Origin: DATFDN01 sp035685165
GTDB taxonomy: Bacteria; Pseudomonadota; Alphaproteobacteria; Acetobacterales; Acetobacteraceae
Reading direction: 5' to 3'
DNA: 64,000 nt
Assembly (NCBI GenBank): GCA_035685165.1
Contig: DASRBI010000010.1
Coordinates: 213,063-277,062, forward strand
In this document: positions 1-8,111 of the stretch, piece by piece
Layout of the letters: each line of letters starts with the position of its first letter
How positions within the stretch are numbered: position 1 is the first letter of the stretch
The notes under the pieces: generated by a model
Told to the model about the DNA's origin: nothing
The model's input: only the letters and a program-made list of their open reading frames with translations
The model's database searches: none
Program-made: the position numbers and the translations under genes

Positions 1-343
1 GCCGCAGGACGGTTCCGTTCTTTTCAAGGGAATATTTGTCGGTCTCGATTTGCGCCGCGCCATGCTCCGCCGTGACCTTGGACTTCACCGGGGTGAAGAC
101 CAGCGTCCCGCTCTTGCCGTTCGTCTTGGTCTGCTTGTAGCTGCCGGCCATCTGGGCGACGACGGTGTTGCTGTGAACCGTCTGGCTCGTCCAATAGCCG
201 TCGGCCAGAATATCCATCGCGATGATCACGTTGTCCGGCAGATGGGCCTGCCACTGCCCAGCGATACTTTCATCCGCCTCGGCCAGCATCGGCACGGAGA
301 CGATTGCGGCGGGCAGCAAGGCGATTAGCGCGCGGCGGTGCAT
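1..343 (-). CDS. Small secreted protein, C-terminus cut by window edge
   Basis: An open frame starts at the ATG read from 343 and runs off the left edge, giving 114 codons without a stop. The first 23 or so residues (MHRRALIALLPAAI...) look like a Sec signal peptide with the cleavage site near LAEA-DES. The mature part begins with IAGQW and continues with alternating polar and hydrophobic residues (GYWTSQTV, GTLVFTPVK, KYSLEKNGT). This suggests a small beta-barrel or lipocalin-like periplasmic protein, but I cannot assign a family. The run of about 20 Lys, Thr and Asn residues is less GC-biased than the neighbouring genes. The sequence GGAGGC lies just upstream of the start as a ribosome site. 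Function unknown. Confidence 0.6.
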   Translation of the reverse strand, partial: MHRRALIALLPAAIVSVPMLAEADESIAGQWQAHLPDNVIIAMDILADGYWTSQTVHSNTVVAQMAGSYKQTKTNGKSGTLVFTPVKSKVTAEHGAAQIETDKYSLEKNGTVLR

Positions 344-423
344 TGGAGCCTCCCGTGAGTGCCCGTCACAGGATAACCGGGAGCACTGGGAGCCGACAAG
401 TTTATCGGTGCCGGTTGCGGTGT

Positions 424-1857
424 TCACAAGCCCGAGGGTTGTCGCGCCACCCAGGGCATCGCCCGTTCATAGGCCCCCGCCAGCCGGAACAGCGCGGCGT
501 CCCCGCCCACCGGCGCGACGAATTGAATCGCCACCGGCATTCCGTCGCGGTCGAACCCGCAGGGCAGGCTGACCGCCGGATTGCCGGTCAGGTTGAACGG
601 CATCGTGTAAGGATACCAAGCGGCGCGGATGTTCTCGACCTGCATGTCGTCGATCGTGATCGGGCCGAAGAAATCCTGGTCGATCGGCACGGCACTGCGT
701 GAAAGCGTCGGCATCGCCATGAAGTCGCAGTCGTCGAACCAGGACTGCACCTGCCGGTAAAGCCGCGTGCGGGCGAAGATCGCCTGATACAGCTCGGCCG
801 CCGAATAGCTCGTCACACGGTCCATCTGGCGCACGAACGTCGGACACATGATGTCGCGGTGGGCTCGCAGATGGTGTCCGAACTGCGCCATCCGGTAGGC
901 GCCGTTGCTGACGAACCAGAGGGGCTCCGGGTTCTCGAACGGCGCCGTGTGGTCGCGCACTTCCGCACCCATCGCGCGCAGCGTCCCAAGGGCTGTTTCG
1001 CACCCGGCAAGCACGTCGGCCGCCACCGCCGTGTTGCCGAGCCGTGCGCGCCAGCCGATCCGCACGCCGCGCAATCCCATGTCAGTCTGCTGCGCCGCAG
1101 CGGCGAAACGCGGCTGTGGGCGCGCGGTGCTGAGCGGATCGCGCGGGTCGGGACCGGCCATCGCATCGAGCATCAGCGCGCTGTCGAGCACGGTGCGCGA
1201 CATCGGCGTGATGTAGGAGATGTTGCCGAACCCGTCTTGCGCATATTCCTGCGGCACGACGCCCATGCTCTGCTTGAAGCCGACCACGCCGTTGCACGCG
1301 GCGGGAATGCGCGTCGAGCCGCCGCCGTCGGTGGCAACCGCGATCGGCACGAGCCCCGCCGCCACCGCCACCGCCGAGCCGCCCGAGGAGCCGCCGGAGG
1401 TGCGGTCGGCGCGCCACGCATTGCGCGTGCGGCCGAACAGCGGCGCTTCGGTGAGGCATTGCTGGCCGAATTCCGGCGTGGTGGTTTTCCCCACCACGAT
1501 CGCGCCCGCCCGCTTCAGCCGCGCCACTGAAAGCGCGTCCTCCTCCGGCACATGGTCCTTGAAGATCAGGCTGCCCCAGGTCGTGCGGATGCCCGCCGTC
1601 GGCACGAGGTCCTTCACCGCCATCGGCACGCCGTGCAAAGGCCCGAGCGCGTTTCCGCGCATCACCGCCTGCTCGGCGGCGCGCGCCGCCGCCAGCGCTT
1701 GCTCCTCGGCGACCGTGATGAACGCATTGAGCACCGGCTGCGCGGCATGGATGCGATCGAGCGTGGCGCGCATCAGCTCGACGGGCGAGATCGCTCGCGC
1801 GCGTATCGTCGCCGCAAGCTCCGCGGCGGTCGGGAATGTCGCGTTCACATCGTGCAT
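424..1857 (-). CDS. Amidase-signature family amidase
   Basis: This 477-residue protein belongs to the amidase-signature family, which hydrolyses carboxamide bonds with a Ser-cisSer-Lys triad. Visible residues are Lys82 in GVPMAVKDLVP, Ser157 in the glycine/serine motif (SGGSSGGSA, 154-162) and the nucleophile Ser181 in DGGGSTRIPA. Length is usual for the family. The substrate cannot be read from sequence: members include indole-acetamide, nicotinamide, urea and peptide amidases. GatA of the Asn/Gln-tRNA amidotransferase is unlikely because no gatB or gatC is adjacent. It lies downstream of an MFS carrier, an AroM-family gene and a DUF917 remnant on the same strand, so uptake and hydrolysis of an amide or cyclic amide is plausible. 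Confidence 0.9.
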   Translation of the reverse strand: MHDVNATFPTAAELAATIRARAISPVELMRATLDRIHAAQPVLNAFITVAEEQALAAARAAEQAVMRGNALGPLHGVPMAVKDLVPTAGIRTTWGSLIFKDHVPEEDALSVARLKRAGAIVVGKTTTPEFGQQCLTEAPLFGRTRNAWRADRTSGGSSGGSAVAVAAGLVPIAVATDGGGSTRIPAACNGVVGFKQSMGVVPQEYAQDGFGNISYITPMSRTVLDSALMLDAMAGPDPRDPLSTARPQPRFAAAAQQTDMGLRGVRIGWRARLGNTAVAADVLAGCETALGTLRAMGAEVRDHTAPFENPEPLWFVSNGAYRMAQFGHHLRAHRDIMCPTFVRQMDRVTSYSAAELYQAIFARTRLYRQVQSWFDDCDFMAMPTLSRSAVPIDQDFFGPITIDDMQVENIRAAWYPYTMPFNLTGNPAVSLPCGFDRDGMPVAIQFVAPVGGDAALFRLAGAYERAMPWVARQPSGL

Positions 1858-2052
1858 GGGTTGGTGCGCCGAGGTTCACGTCAGGACGGAGGGCATCCAA
1901 GCCCTCGCGGGCTCGTTATAGACGCCGGTGGCCATCAGCGTCATCTGCATGACCAGTCTGAGCCCGCGCGCAAGGCACCAGGCGAACAGCTCATGATTGC
2001 GGGTCGGACGGCGCAGCAGAACGGTCCGGTGGTGAAGCTCACCATGCGCTGT

Positions 2053-3432
2053 TCACACCGCGATCGCGTCCAGATCCTTCCCGGCGTGATCGGGCACGAA
2101 CAGCCACACGCCGAGCGCCATCAGCGCCATCGCCACCGGCACCACCATGAAGGCCAGCGAGAACGAGCCGGTGCGCTGCTGGATCGCGATGGTGACGAAC
2201 GGCCACAGCACGAAGCCCACCAGCCACGCCACCGCCCAGGCGAAGCCGTTCCCGGCGCCGCGAATGCGCGTCGGGAACACCTCGGCGGTCAGCGTCATCG
2301 CCGGCGCCCAGAAGCCGAGGAAGCCGATGCTCCAAAGCAATCCGTAAATCCACAGCGCGGTGTTGCTCGTCGCATAGACCCACAAGGTCACGAACACCGC
2401 GCCCTCGGCCAGCATTATGTAGAACGCCTGCCGCCGCCCGAACCGATCGGACACCCAGCCCGCGAACAGCAGGCCGAGGAAACCCACCAGTCCCCACCAG
2501 ATGTAGAACGTGCTGTAGGCGGTGGTGGACCAATGCCGCTCGGTGGAGAGATAAAGCGGCATCCAGCCGCCCACCGTGCCGTAGATGATCGTGCTGCAAC
2601 AGGCGATAAAGGTGGCGATCGCCGTATTGGCGATCATGTCGGGCAGGAAAATCTGCCGCAGCGGCACCTTCTCGGCTTTCGCCATCCAGGCTGCGTCCTC
2701 CGCCAGCAACGGCACGCCGCGCGCCCTTGCCTCCGCGATGCGCTGCTTGCGGTCCTGCGTGCGCACCCAATAGGGCGATTCCGGGCACTTCACGCGTACA
2801 TAGACGGCGAGCAGCGCGATCACCGCGGGAACAAGGCAAGCCGCGCGCCAGCCCCACTCGGCGATCACCACCGCGCCGATCACGCCGGCCAGCGAGGCGC
2901 CGAAGCACCAGGTGCCGCGATTGATCCCGATCACCCGCCCGCGCAGCGCGGCGGGCCAGGTTTCCGCGACCAGCATCGAACCGAGCGCCCACTCGCCGTT
3001 CAGCGCGAAATAGATCAATGAGCGCGCGCCGACGTAAAACCCCCAGGTCGGCGAGATCGCCGCCAGGGGCATGCAGAGCGAGAACATCGCGATGTTAAGC
3101 GCGAGCAGGGTGCGCCGCCCGTAGCGGTCGGCGAGCCACGGCCAGGCGAACATGCCAGCGATGCCGATGAGCAGCGCGATCTGCGCGCCCGTCCGGTATT
3201 GCGGCAGCGTGACGCCGAACTCCTTGATCACGAGCGGGGCGGAGAGGCCGAAGATCAGCCCGTCCATGCCGTCGAACATCCAGCCGAGCCCGTTGGCGAG
3301 CGCGATGTGCCAGTGGGTCGGCGTCAGCCGCCCAGTCTCGCTGGCGGCGCGGAAGGCCGGATTCTCGCGATGGCGCCGCTCCAGCGGCCCGACGACGTGT
3401 TCGGCCCCGATTGCGGCCCCGGCTGCGCTCAT
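2053..3432 (-). CDS. MFS transporter, aromatic acid/sugar-porter-like
   Basis: A 459-residue major facilitator with about 12 hydrophobic segments in two halves. The N-terminal half carries the motif-A loop LADRYGRR between TM2 and TM3, and the C-terminal half repeats it as VSDRFGRR. The GMDGLIFG stretch in TM1 resembles the acidic TM1 motif of the aromatic acid:H+ symporter group, so an organic anion substrate is likely but not proven. A ribosome site (GGAGGA) lies just ahead of the ATG at 3432. About 195 bp separate it from the downstream amidase gene. The substrate is probably linked to the amidase and AroM functions. Confidence 0.88.
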   Translation of the reverse strand: MSAAGAAIGAEHVVGPLERRHRENPAFRAASETGRLTPTHWHIALANGLGWMFDGMDGLIFGLSAPLVIKEFGVTLPQYRTGAQIALLIGIAGMFAWPWLADRYGRRTLLALNIAMFSLCMPLAAISPTWGFYVGARSLIYFALNGEWALGSMLVAETWPAALRGRVIGINRGTWCFGASLAGVIGAVVIAEWGWRAACLVPAVIALLAVYVRVKCPESPYWVRTQDRKQRIAEARARGVPLLAEDAAWMAKAEKVPLRQIFLPDMIANTAIATFIACCSTIIYGTVGGWMPLYLSTERHWSTTAYSTFYIWWGLVGFLGLLFAGWVSDRFGRRQAFYIMLAEGAVFVTLWVYATSNTALWIYGLLWSIGFLGFWAPAMTLTAEVFPTRIRGAGNGFAWAVAWLVGFVLWPFVTIAIQQRTGSFSLAFMVVPVAMALMALGVWLFVPDHAGKDLDAIAV

Positions 3433-3550
3433 GGATGTTCCTCCGTCCGGCGATCTTTTTGCGCAAGATTACACCAAGGGGAAGCAATGACAGTAAAGGA
3501 CCGCACACCCCCCGATCTCGCCCATCACGCGCGCCCGCACGCGGAGCGCA

Positions 3551-3832
3551 TTGCTGGGCAACAGCGTCCGCGCCCATCTGGCGCCACAGCCGCTCGACCG
3601 CGAATCTTCTCATCTGCGCCTCGGGATAGCCGTCGCCTATCGCGTCGGCATCGACCACCGGGCGATCGAGATGCGCCGCGGCCATCATCGGCTGGATCGC
3701 GTTGTTGCCGCCGATCTCGACGCACATGACGGCGCGGAAGCGGCGGCCGAGATAGGGCGAGCTGCCGCCGCTACCGAGCACACAGGTGCCGACCGCCAAC
3801 GCCTCGATCTCCGCGAACTCGAGGCGGCGCAT
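3551..3832 (-). pseudogene. DUF917 (thiohydantoin desulfurase-like) gene remnant
   Basis: The frame opens with MRRLEFAEIEALAVGTCVLG and SGGSSPYLG, the usual N-terminus of DUF917/S-methyl-thiohydantoin desulfurase proteins. It then jumps directly to VMCVEIGGNNAIQPMMAAA, DRPVVDADAIGDGYPEAQM and FAVERLWRQMGADA, which belong to a later part of the same domain. About 60 residues between the two blocks are missing, and the remaining C-terminal domain (some 250 residues) is absent. The frame continues as unrelated sequence into the start of the MFS gene. Its ATG overlaps the TGA of the upstream AroM gene (TGATG), as in an intact translationally coupled pair. I read this as a decayed gene rather than a small functional protein. 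Confidence 0.75.
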
Positions 3833-4485
3833 CAGACGGTCGGCAGCAGCGCGGCCGCGGCACGTGCGGCGACGTCGATTCCGAGCAGGATGGGGCAGGA
3901 AAGCCGGCGTGCGATCCGCGCTTTGTCGGCGCGCGTGTAGGACATGCAATCGAGCACCACTAGATCGGGGCGGAAATCAGCCATGCGCGCCGCCGCCTCG
4001 TCCCGCGCCGCATCGTCCGATCCCGGCTCCAGCGTAACGCTGTGGGCGGTGATCCCCGGCTCGGCGCGTTCGGCTTGCAGCGTGTCCGCCTGCTCGGTCA
4101 GCGGGATGAACAGGCCGAGGCGCCCTTCTTTGAGCATGGCGGCAACCAGCGCGTTCAGGATCACCGATGGTTCGATCAGCAGCCCGCGCTTGGGCAGGCC
4201 CGTGAACTTGCCGGTGCAGTTCAGCAGCGCCAAACCCTTCGGGATCATCGGCGCCAGCCGCTCCGTCACCGCCTGCTTGGAAAGCCGCACCTTCTCGCCG
4301 CCGGGCAGGATGGTGAACAGCGCGTCCGCATCCGAGCGCGGTGCGAGGTGCGCGATCTCCTCGCGCGAAAGCCCGTCGAGTGCGCCCCGGAGCGTCACCT
4401 GCAAGCCCGGCGCGGCGGCGCGCAGCTCCGCCTCGATGTCGGGGCGCGGCGACTGGCCGATGACGAAAACGGGCAGCGCGGTCAT
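3832..4485 (-). CDS. AroM family protein
   Basis: A 217-residue protein of the AroM family, related in fold to Asp/Glu racemases. The N-terminus MTALPVFVIGQSPRPD contains the typical IGQSPRPD motif, and the later LLNCTGKF and LDCMSYT segments fit the family. AroM-type genes often sit beside DUF917, DUF1177 and hydantoinase genes, which fits the DUF917 remnant immediately downstream. The biochemical role of the family is not settled. I chose the ATG at 4485 because the IGQSPRPD motif begins 8-10 residues later; upstream in-frame ATGs at 4515 and 4542 would add unconserved sequence. The last codon overlaps the first codon of the remnant. Confidence 0.82.
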   Translation of the reverse strand: MTALPVFVIGQSPRPDIEAELRAAAPGLQVTLRGALDGLSREEIAHLAPRSDADALFTILPGGEKVRLSKQAVTERLAPMIPKGLALLNCTGKFTGLPKRGLLIEPSVILNALVAAMLKEGRLGLFIPLTEQADTLQAERAEPGITAHSVTLEPGSDDAARDEAAARMADFRPDLVVLDCMSYTRADKARIARRLSCPILLGIDVAARAAAALLPTV

Positions 4486-4652
4486 GTGTCCACCAGCACC
4501 ACGTTGTCCGCGCATCACGCAGCGCGCGTGCGAGCAATGCAAGTCGGCCCGGCCCGGCGAGCCTCACCGGCGGCCCGCCCACCCCGCAAGCGAAGGCGTT
4601 TTCCTGAAAAGTCGTTTCCCTTACTAGCTGTTTGCGATACCTCAAAAACCCC

Positions 4653-4681
4653 TTGGTCGCGGGGAGCAGGACTGATACAAT
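4653..4681 (+). promoter_or_regulatory. Sigma-70-type promoter for the 13-gene operon
   Basis: TTGGTC at 4653-4658 and TACAAT at 4676-4681 are separated by exactly 17 bases. This is a good match to a housekeeping -35/-10 pair and unusually AT-rich for this chromosome. It lies 28 bp upstream of the first gene of the operon. Confidence 0.5.
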
Positions 4682-4708
4682 CGGGTTACACGGGGCGGGC
4701 CAGGGGGG

Positions 4709-5659
4709 ATGGTCTTGCGAACGGCACACGCGTCGCGCTTACCCTGGCAGCCGCCCGCCGGATTGCCCGCGCGCATCGACGCGCTTGCGCGCGCCTATCG
4801 CGCGGAGGTGCGCGAGACCCTGGAGCCATTGGTGCGGCTCTGGCACCCGGCGCTCGCCGCCGCCGATGCCGCGGCGGAATATGCCAAGATGCTGGAACTC
4901 AGCACGAAGATGACCCTGGTCGGTCACGCGTGCACCGCGGTTGCCGGCGAGCGGTTCGATGCGCGCCGGCGGCGCATGGCGATCCTGTTCGGCTGCTGCT
5001 GCTTCCTCGCCGACAGTTTCCTCGACGATTTCGGCCCGGCGGCAACGCGCGCCTACCTGCAACGGTTCAGTATCCTGCTCACCACCGGCTGGTTCGAGAT
5101 CACCAACGAGCGCGAACGGCTGTTCTATGTGGTGCTGGCGCGCATCTTCGCCGAGCGGGACGTGCTCGATCCGCTGCTGCGGCAAGCGATCCTGCGCCTG
5201 CACGCGGCACAGCAGCGCGACGTCGCCCTGCGGCTGGAACCCGCGCAGCTCGTCGGGCTGGCGGAGGCGCGCCGGCGCGCGGTGCTGAAGCGCGCGGCGC
5301 GCGACCGCAGCGGCCACGCGATCATCCTGCTGACCTCGCTGCTTGCGCCCTCCCTGCCGCTGCGGCTCCTCACACTGATCTTCGCCGCCGGCGCGCTGAT
5401 CATGTTTATCGACGATCATGGCGATTGCTTCGCGGACCGCCGCGATGGACGGCTTACCTACATGAACCAGGTCCGCCAGCCCGCACGGGTGCTGCGGCGG
5501 ATCGCATTCGGATATTTCGCCCGTCTCGCCGCCGGGCTGCCGCACAACGACGGGCGCGAGTTGCTGCTGGGATTCCTGCTACGCTACTACCTCACGCGGC
5601 TCGACAAACACCGGGCCCAGCGCCGGCGCGGGGGGACGGCGTGGGATGTCTTCGAATGA
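4709..5659 (+). CDS. Putative isoprenoid-synthase-like all-alpha protein (operon gene A)
   Basis: A 316-residue, mostly helical protein, first gene of the operon. Two acidic clusters stand out: LADSFLDDFG near residue 105 and FIDDHGDC followed by ADRRDGRLTYMNQV near residues 233-255. The second resembles the YFIDQEED...GDLNF region of tetraprenyl-beta-curcumene synthase-like proteins (DUF2600), and the first sits where that fold carries its DDxxD-type metal motif. I infer a class I isoprenoid-synthase-like fold; identity is not certain. A geranylgeranyl-reductase-family gene in the same operon (8967) agrees with this. GGGGGG directly abuts the ATG at 4709, so an in-frame TTG at 4715 with better spacing is an alternative start. 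The 3' end overlaps the next gene by 14 bp. Confidence 0.55.
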   Translation: MVLRTAHASRLPWQPPAGLPARIDALARAYRAEVRETLEPLVRLWHPALAAADAAAEYAKMLELSTKMTLVGHACTAVAGERFDARRRRMAILFGCCCFLADSFLDDFGPAATRAYLQRFSILLTTGWFEITNERERLFYVVLARIFAERDVLDPLLRQAILRLHAAQQRDVALRLEPAQLVGLAEARRRAVLKRAARDRSGHAIILLTSLLAPSLPLRLLTLIFAAGALIMFIDDHGDCFADRRDGRLTYMNQVRQPARVLRRIAFGYFARLAAGLPHNDGRELLLGFLLRYYLTRLDKHRAQRRRGGTAWDVFE

Positions 5660-6203
5660 GCCCCCGCGCCCGGTGCTCGATCAGGCGGCGCTCGCGCTCC
5701 AGGCGCTGCACAGCGCCGGCCGTTCGGGTGCGGATGTTCTGCTGCGCGTGGACAACAGCGCGGAGACGGCGGCGGCGCCCTATCAGTTCGATGCTGCGGC
5801 CGGACGGCTGCACCGGCGCGGCTGCCGCGCGATCCCCGAAGGCGCGCCGCTATACGCGCGCTGGCAGCTCGGCCCCGACGAGCTGAGCCTCGCATGCAAA
5901 CGGTGCAAGCCATTGCCGGACGACACCCAACCCAGCGAACCACCCGACCGCGCCGACCTGCTGCTGGGCATCGTGTCGCTGGTCAGCCAGTTCTCCGGCG
6001 TGCTGAAGGAGCGCGGCAAGGACTACCAGAAGACCGACGAAGGCCAGGCGCTGACGGCCCAGCTCGGCGCCATCTACCGCGGCCTTGGACGCAAAGAGAA
6101 GGATCTGCTCGACACCGTGCTGCACGTGCTCGACGCGATGGTGGAGCGGGTGCGGACGCTGGATCGCGCGCTGGGCAAGAACGGGGCCGAAGGGAAGGAA
6201 TGA
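5646..6203 (+). CDS. Unrecognised Cys-containing helical protein (operon gene B)
   Basis: A 185-residue protein I do not recognise. Residues 1-95 look globular, with a single Cys in RRGCRAIPEG and a CKRC pair near residue 85, which could make a small metal or disulfide knuckle. Residues 100-180 are strongly helical and amphipathic (DLLLGIVSLVSQFSGVL, then GRKEKDLLDTVLHVLDAMVERV), suggesting a coiled coil or peripheral membrane association. No signal peptide is visible. It overlaps gene A by 14 bp and gene C by ATGA, so translation is probably coupled. Confidence 0.6.
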   Translation: MSSNEPPRPVLDQAALALQALHSAGRSGADVLLRVDNSAETAAAPYQFDAAAGRLHRRGCRAIPEGAPLYARWQLGPDELSLACKRCKPLPDDTQPSEPPDRADLLLGIVSLVSQFSGVLKERGKDYQKTDEGQALTAQLGAIYRGLGRKEKDLLDTVLHVLDAMVERVRTLDRALGKNGAEGKE

Positions 6204-6412
6204 CCGTGCCACGCATCAGCTTGTCGATCCGCCTCGGGCCGATGGTGCATTTCGACGTGCAGGGCGAGAACTGCACGCAGGTCGCCGAGGCGCTCAAGGG
6301 CTTCGAGCAGCTCAACGAGATCGTCGAGCGGATGTTCAGCGACCTCGCCTTGCGGGTCTACCCCGATGGCGAGGTGCCGGCGACACAGTCCGAGGCGGAG
6401 GATGCGCCATGA
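6200..6412 (+). CDS. Unrecognised 70-residue protein (operon gene C)
   Basis: A 70-residue protein with a short beta-like start (PRISLSIRLGPMVHFDV) followed by a helical stretch (TQVAEALKGFEQLNEIVERMF). It has one Cys at about residue 26 and an acidic tail. It starts with the ATG of an ATGA overlap with gene B and ends in an ATGA overlap with gene D. No family recognised. The even spacing of hydrophobic residues and the tight coupling argue for a real protein, probably an oligomerising or adaptor subunit. Confidence 0.6.
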   Translation: MTVPRISLSIRLGPMVHFDVQGENCTQVAEALKGFEQLNEIVERMFSDLALRVYPDGEVPATQSEAEDAP

Positions 6413-6810
6413 ACGTGAAGGGCCGCATCGGCATCGCTGCGCACCCCGATCTGCGGCTGCGGGCGCGCACCGAGCGGATGGAATTCCGCACCCACGGGGC
6501 CGCCACGCTCGCCTTCGCCACCCAGCAGATCCGGATGGAAGTGGGCGCGATCCCGCTGCATCTCGCCATCCCGTTCCACAAGCACCGGCGCGTGCTGGCC
6601 GGCTCCGTCGGACCGTTCCGGCTCACCGTGCGTCCCGTCGAGGCCAGCGTCCGCGTGAGCGACGCGCACATGACCGGCACGCTCGGCGGCGACGAGGGGA
6701 TCGCGGCGGAAGCGCATGTCGTCGGCAATTGCAAGGCCGAGATCGAGCTGGCCGGCGAGGCGCCGGGGCGGGTCTTGAAGGCCGCCTTCGAAGGTGTGTT
6801 CGAGGAATGA
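6409..6810 (+). CDS. Unrecognised beta-rich protein (operon gene D)
   Basis: A 133-residue protein dominated by alternating strand patterns (RLRARTERMEFRTHG, LAGSVGPFRLTVRP, EASVRVSDAHMTG). It contains one Cys and no signal peptide or transmembrane segment. The composition suggests a beta-sandwich or a small repeat barrel. It is joined to its neighbours by ATGA overlaps on both sides. No known family matched by eye. Confidence 0.58.
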   Translation: MNVKGRIGIAAHPDLRLRARTERMEFRTHGAATLAFATQQIRMEVGAIPLHLAIPFHKHRRVLAGSVGPFRLTVRPVEASVRVSDAHMTGTLGGDEGIAAEAHVVGNCKAEIELAGEAPGRVLKAAFEGVFEE

Positions 6811-7493
6811 GACCCCGGCAGGACTTCCAGATCGTCCACCACATCGTTTGCCGGCATCGCGTGGAGGTAGAAGTCTGCCCGCCGCGTGCCGAGCTCTATT
6901 TCCACGACGAACGCTGGATCGATCCGATCGACACGCAGCTGCGCTTCGAGGCGATCGTCTATAACAGCGACCGCGGCGTGACCTGGCAGGTGCTGGCGCC
7001 GGATGGCGGGCCGGGGCAGGGCACGATCGACGCGACCGGACTCTATCAGGCGCCCGACAAGGGCGGGCTCGCGAGCGGCACCACCGACGTGGTGGTGGCG
7101 ACCGCCCGCGGGGATCCGCTGCGCAAGGCGTTCGCCTGGGTGACGCTGGTGGGCCGCGGCCCGCTGCCGGCGCCGGTGCCGCGCCTGGAAATCTGGCCCA
7201 AGGTGGCGACGCTCTACTATCAGCAGGGCGCTGACAACTCCTATATCGACGACCGCAACAAGCTGCGCGTGTTCCGCGCCTTCCCTCGCCATGCCGCCGG
7301 TTCGGCGGTAAACTGGTCGGTCACGGGCGGCGCCATCAACGTCGTCGGCCCGGACTCAACTTTCGCGACTTACGTGGCGCCGCTCAGCGGCGGCGACGCC
7401 GAGCAGACGGTCACCGCCACGCTCGCGAGCGATCCGAGTGTCGTCGATCACGCCAAGATCATTCTGCTGAATTACAACTGGCCTGGTTTGTAG
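6807..7493 (+). CDS. Two-domain Ig-like (BIG-type) protein (operon gene E)
   Basis: A 228-residue protein with two apparent immunoglobulin-like beta-sandwich domains. In the first (about 30-110) the pattern VTWQVLAPDGG, GTIDATGLYQAP and VVVATARGD is typical of bacterial Ig-like (BIG_2-type) domains. The second (about 120-228) repeats the pattern as VNWSVTGG, NVVGPDSTFATYVAP and QTVTATLASD. The N-terminus has two Cys residues in HHIVCRHRVEVEVCPP but no signal peptide. Such domains usually serve in adhesion or structural assembly. It starts in an ATGA overlap with gene D; 23 bp separate it from gene F. Confidence 0.65.
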   Translation: MRPRQDFQIVHHIVCRHRVEVEVCPPRAELYFHDERWIDPIDTQLRFEAIVYNSDRGVTWQVLAPDGGPGQGTIDATGLYQAPDKGGLASGTTDVVVATARGDPLRKAFAWVTLVGRGPLPAPVPRLEIWPKVATLYYQQGADNSYIDDRNKLRVFRAFPRHAAGSAVNWSVTGGAINVVGPDSTFATYVAPLSGGDAEQTVTATLASDPSVVDHAKIILLNYNWPGL

Positions 7494-7516
7494 GCCGCGC
7501 GCTGGAGGCGCTTCCG

Positions 7517-8110
7517 ATGGACGTCAACATCAAGGAAGTCGACAACATCTCTCCGGTCGAGATCGCGTCGATCGACAAGATCGCGCCTATCGAGATCAGC
7601 AGCATCGACAAGGTCGAGAAGATCGCGCCGGTCGCGGTGCACATTAAGGAACTCAATCAGGTCGAGCCGCTGCTCGTCGAATCGCTGCGGATCGACCGCC
7701 TGCGCGAGATCGACCCGCTGAGCGTCGACCGACTCAACGTCACCCGGCTGCCCGTGGTGAACCTGTCGGTCAACCAGGTACCGGAGGTGGCGATCGGTGT
7801 CAGCTCCATCCCGCCGGTCGCCATCGCCGTGCAGCAATGCTTCGACATGCCCTCCGACTACACGGCCCGCGCGCAGTTCCTGGGATTCGAGGTGCTGCGG
7901 CTGCGCCTGACCGGCACCACGCGGGTGATCCCGCGCGATCGCGCCCGGCGCGAACAGGCGCACGCGCACGAGCGCAGTTTTCCGCTCGTCGCGGCGGCGG
8001 GCAATCCGGCGATCCCGAGCCGGCGGGAGGAACGCTGCGCCGAAGCCGTGAAGCTGCCGCGCGCGATGAATGCCGGGCCGCCGCGCTTTTCCTATGCGGC
8101 GCGGGGCTGA
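7517..8110 (+). CDS. Short-repeat, possible beta-solenoid protein (operon gene F)
   Basis: A 197-residue protein whose first 110 residues are imperfect tandem repeats of about 10-15 residues with the pattern I-x-P-(V/I)-x-(I/V)-x-x-(I/L): SPVEIASIDKI, APIEISSIDKV, APVAVHIKEL, DPLSVDRLNV, PEVAIGVSSI and PPVAIAVQQ. The regular hydrophobic spacing suggests a small beta-solenoid or elongated strand stack. After residue 110 the sequence changes to a globular then Arg/Ala-rich tail with single Cys residues. No family recognised. The stop is 1 base before the ATG of gene G. Confidence 0.6.
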   Translation: MDVNIKEVDNISPVEIASIDKIAPIEISSIDKVEKIAPVAVHIKELNQVEPLLVESLRIDRLREIDPLSVDRLNVTRLPVVNLSVNQVPEVAIGVSSIPPVAIAVQQCFDMPSDYTARAQFLGFEVLRLRLTGTTRVIPRDRARREQAHAHERSFPLVAAAGNPAIPSRREERCAEAVKLPRAMNAGPPRFSYAARG

Positions 8111-8111
8111 G

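Noticed and set aside
1552..3021. Long plus-strand frame across the amidase/MFS region
   Set aside because: It overlaps two confident minus-strand genes and lacks any motif; a codon-bias artefact.
3095..3949. Read-through 284-residue protein across the DUF917 remnant into the MFS gene
   Set aside because: Only the part from 3551 to 3832 resembles a family; the rest is a shadow of the AroM and MFS genes.
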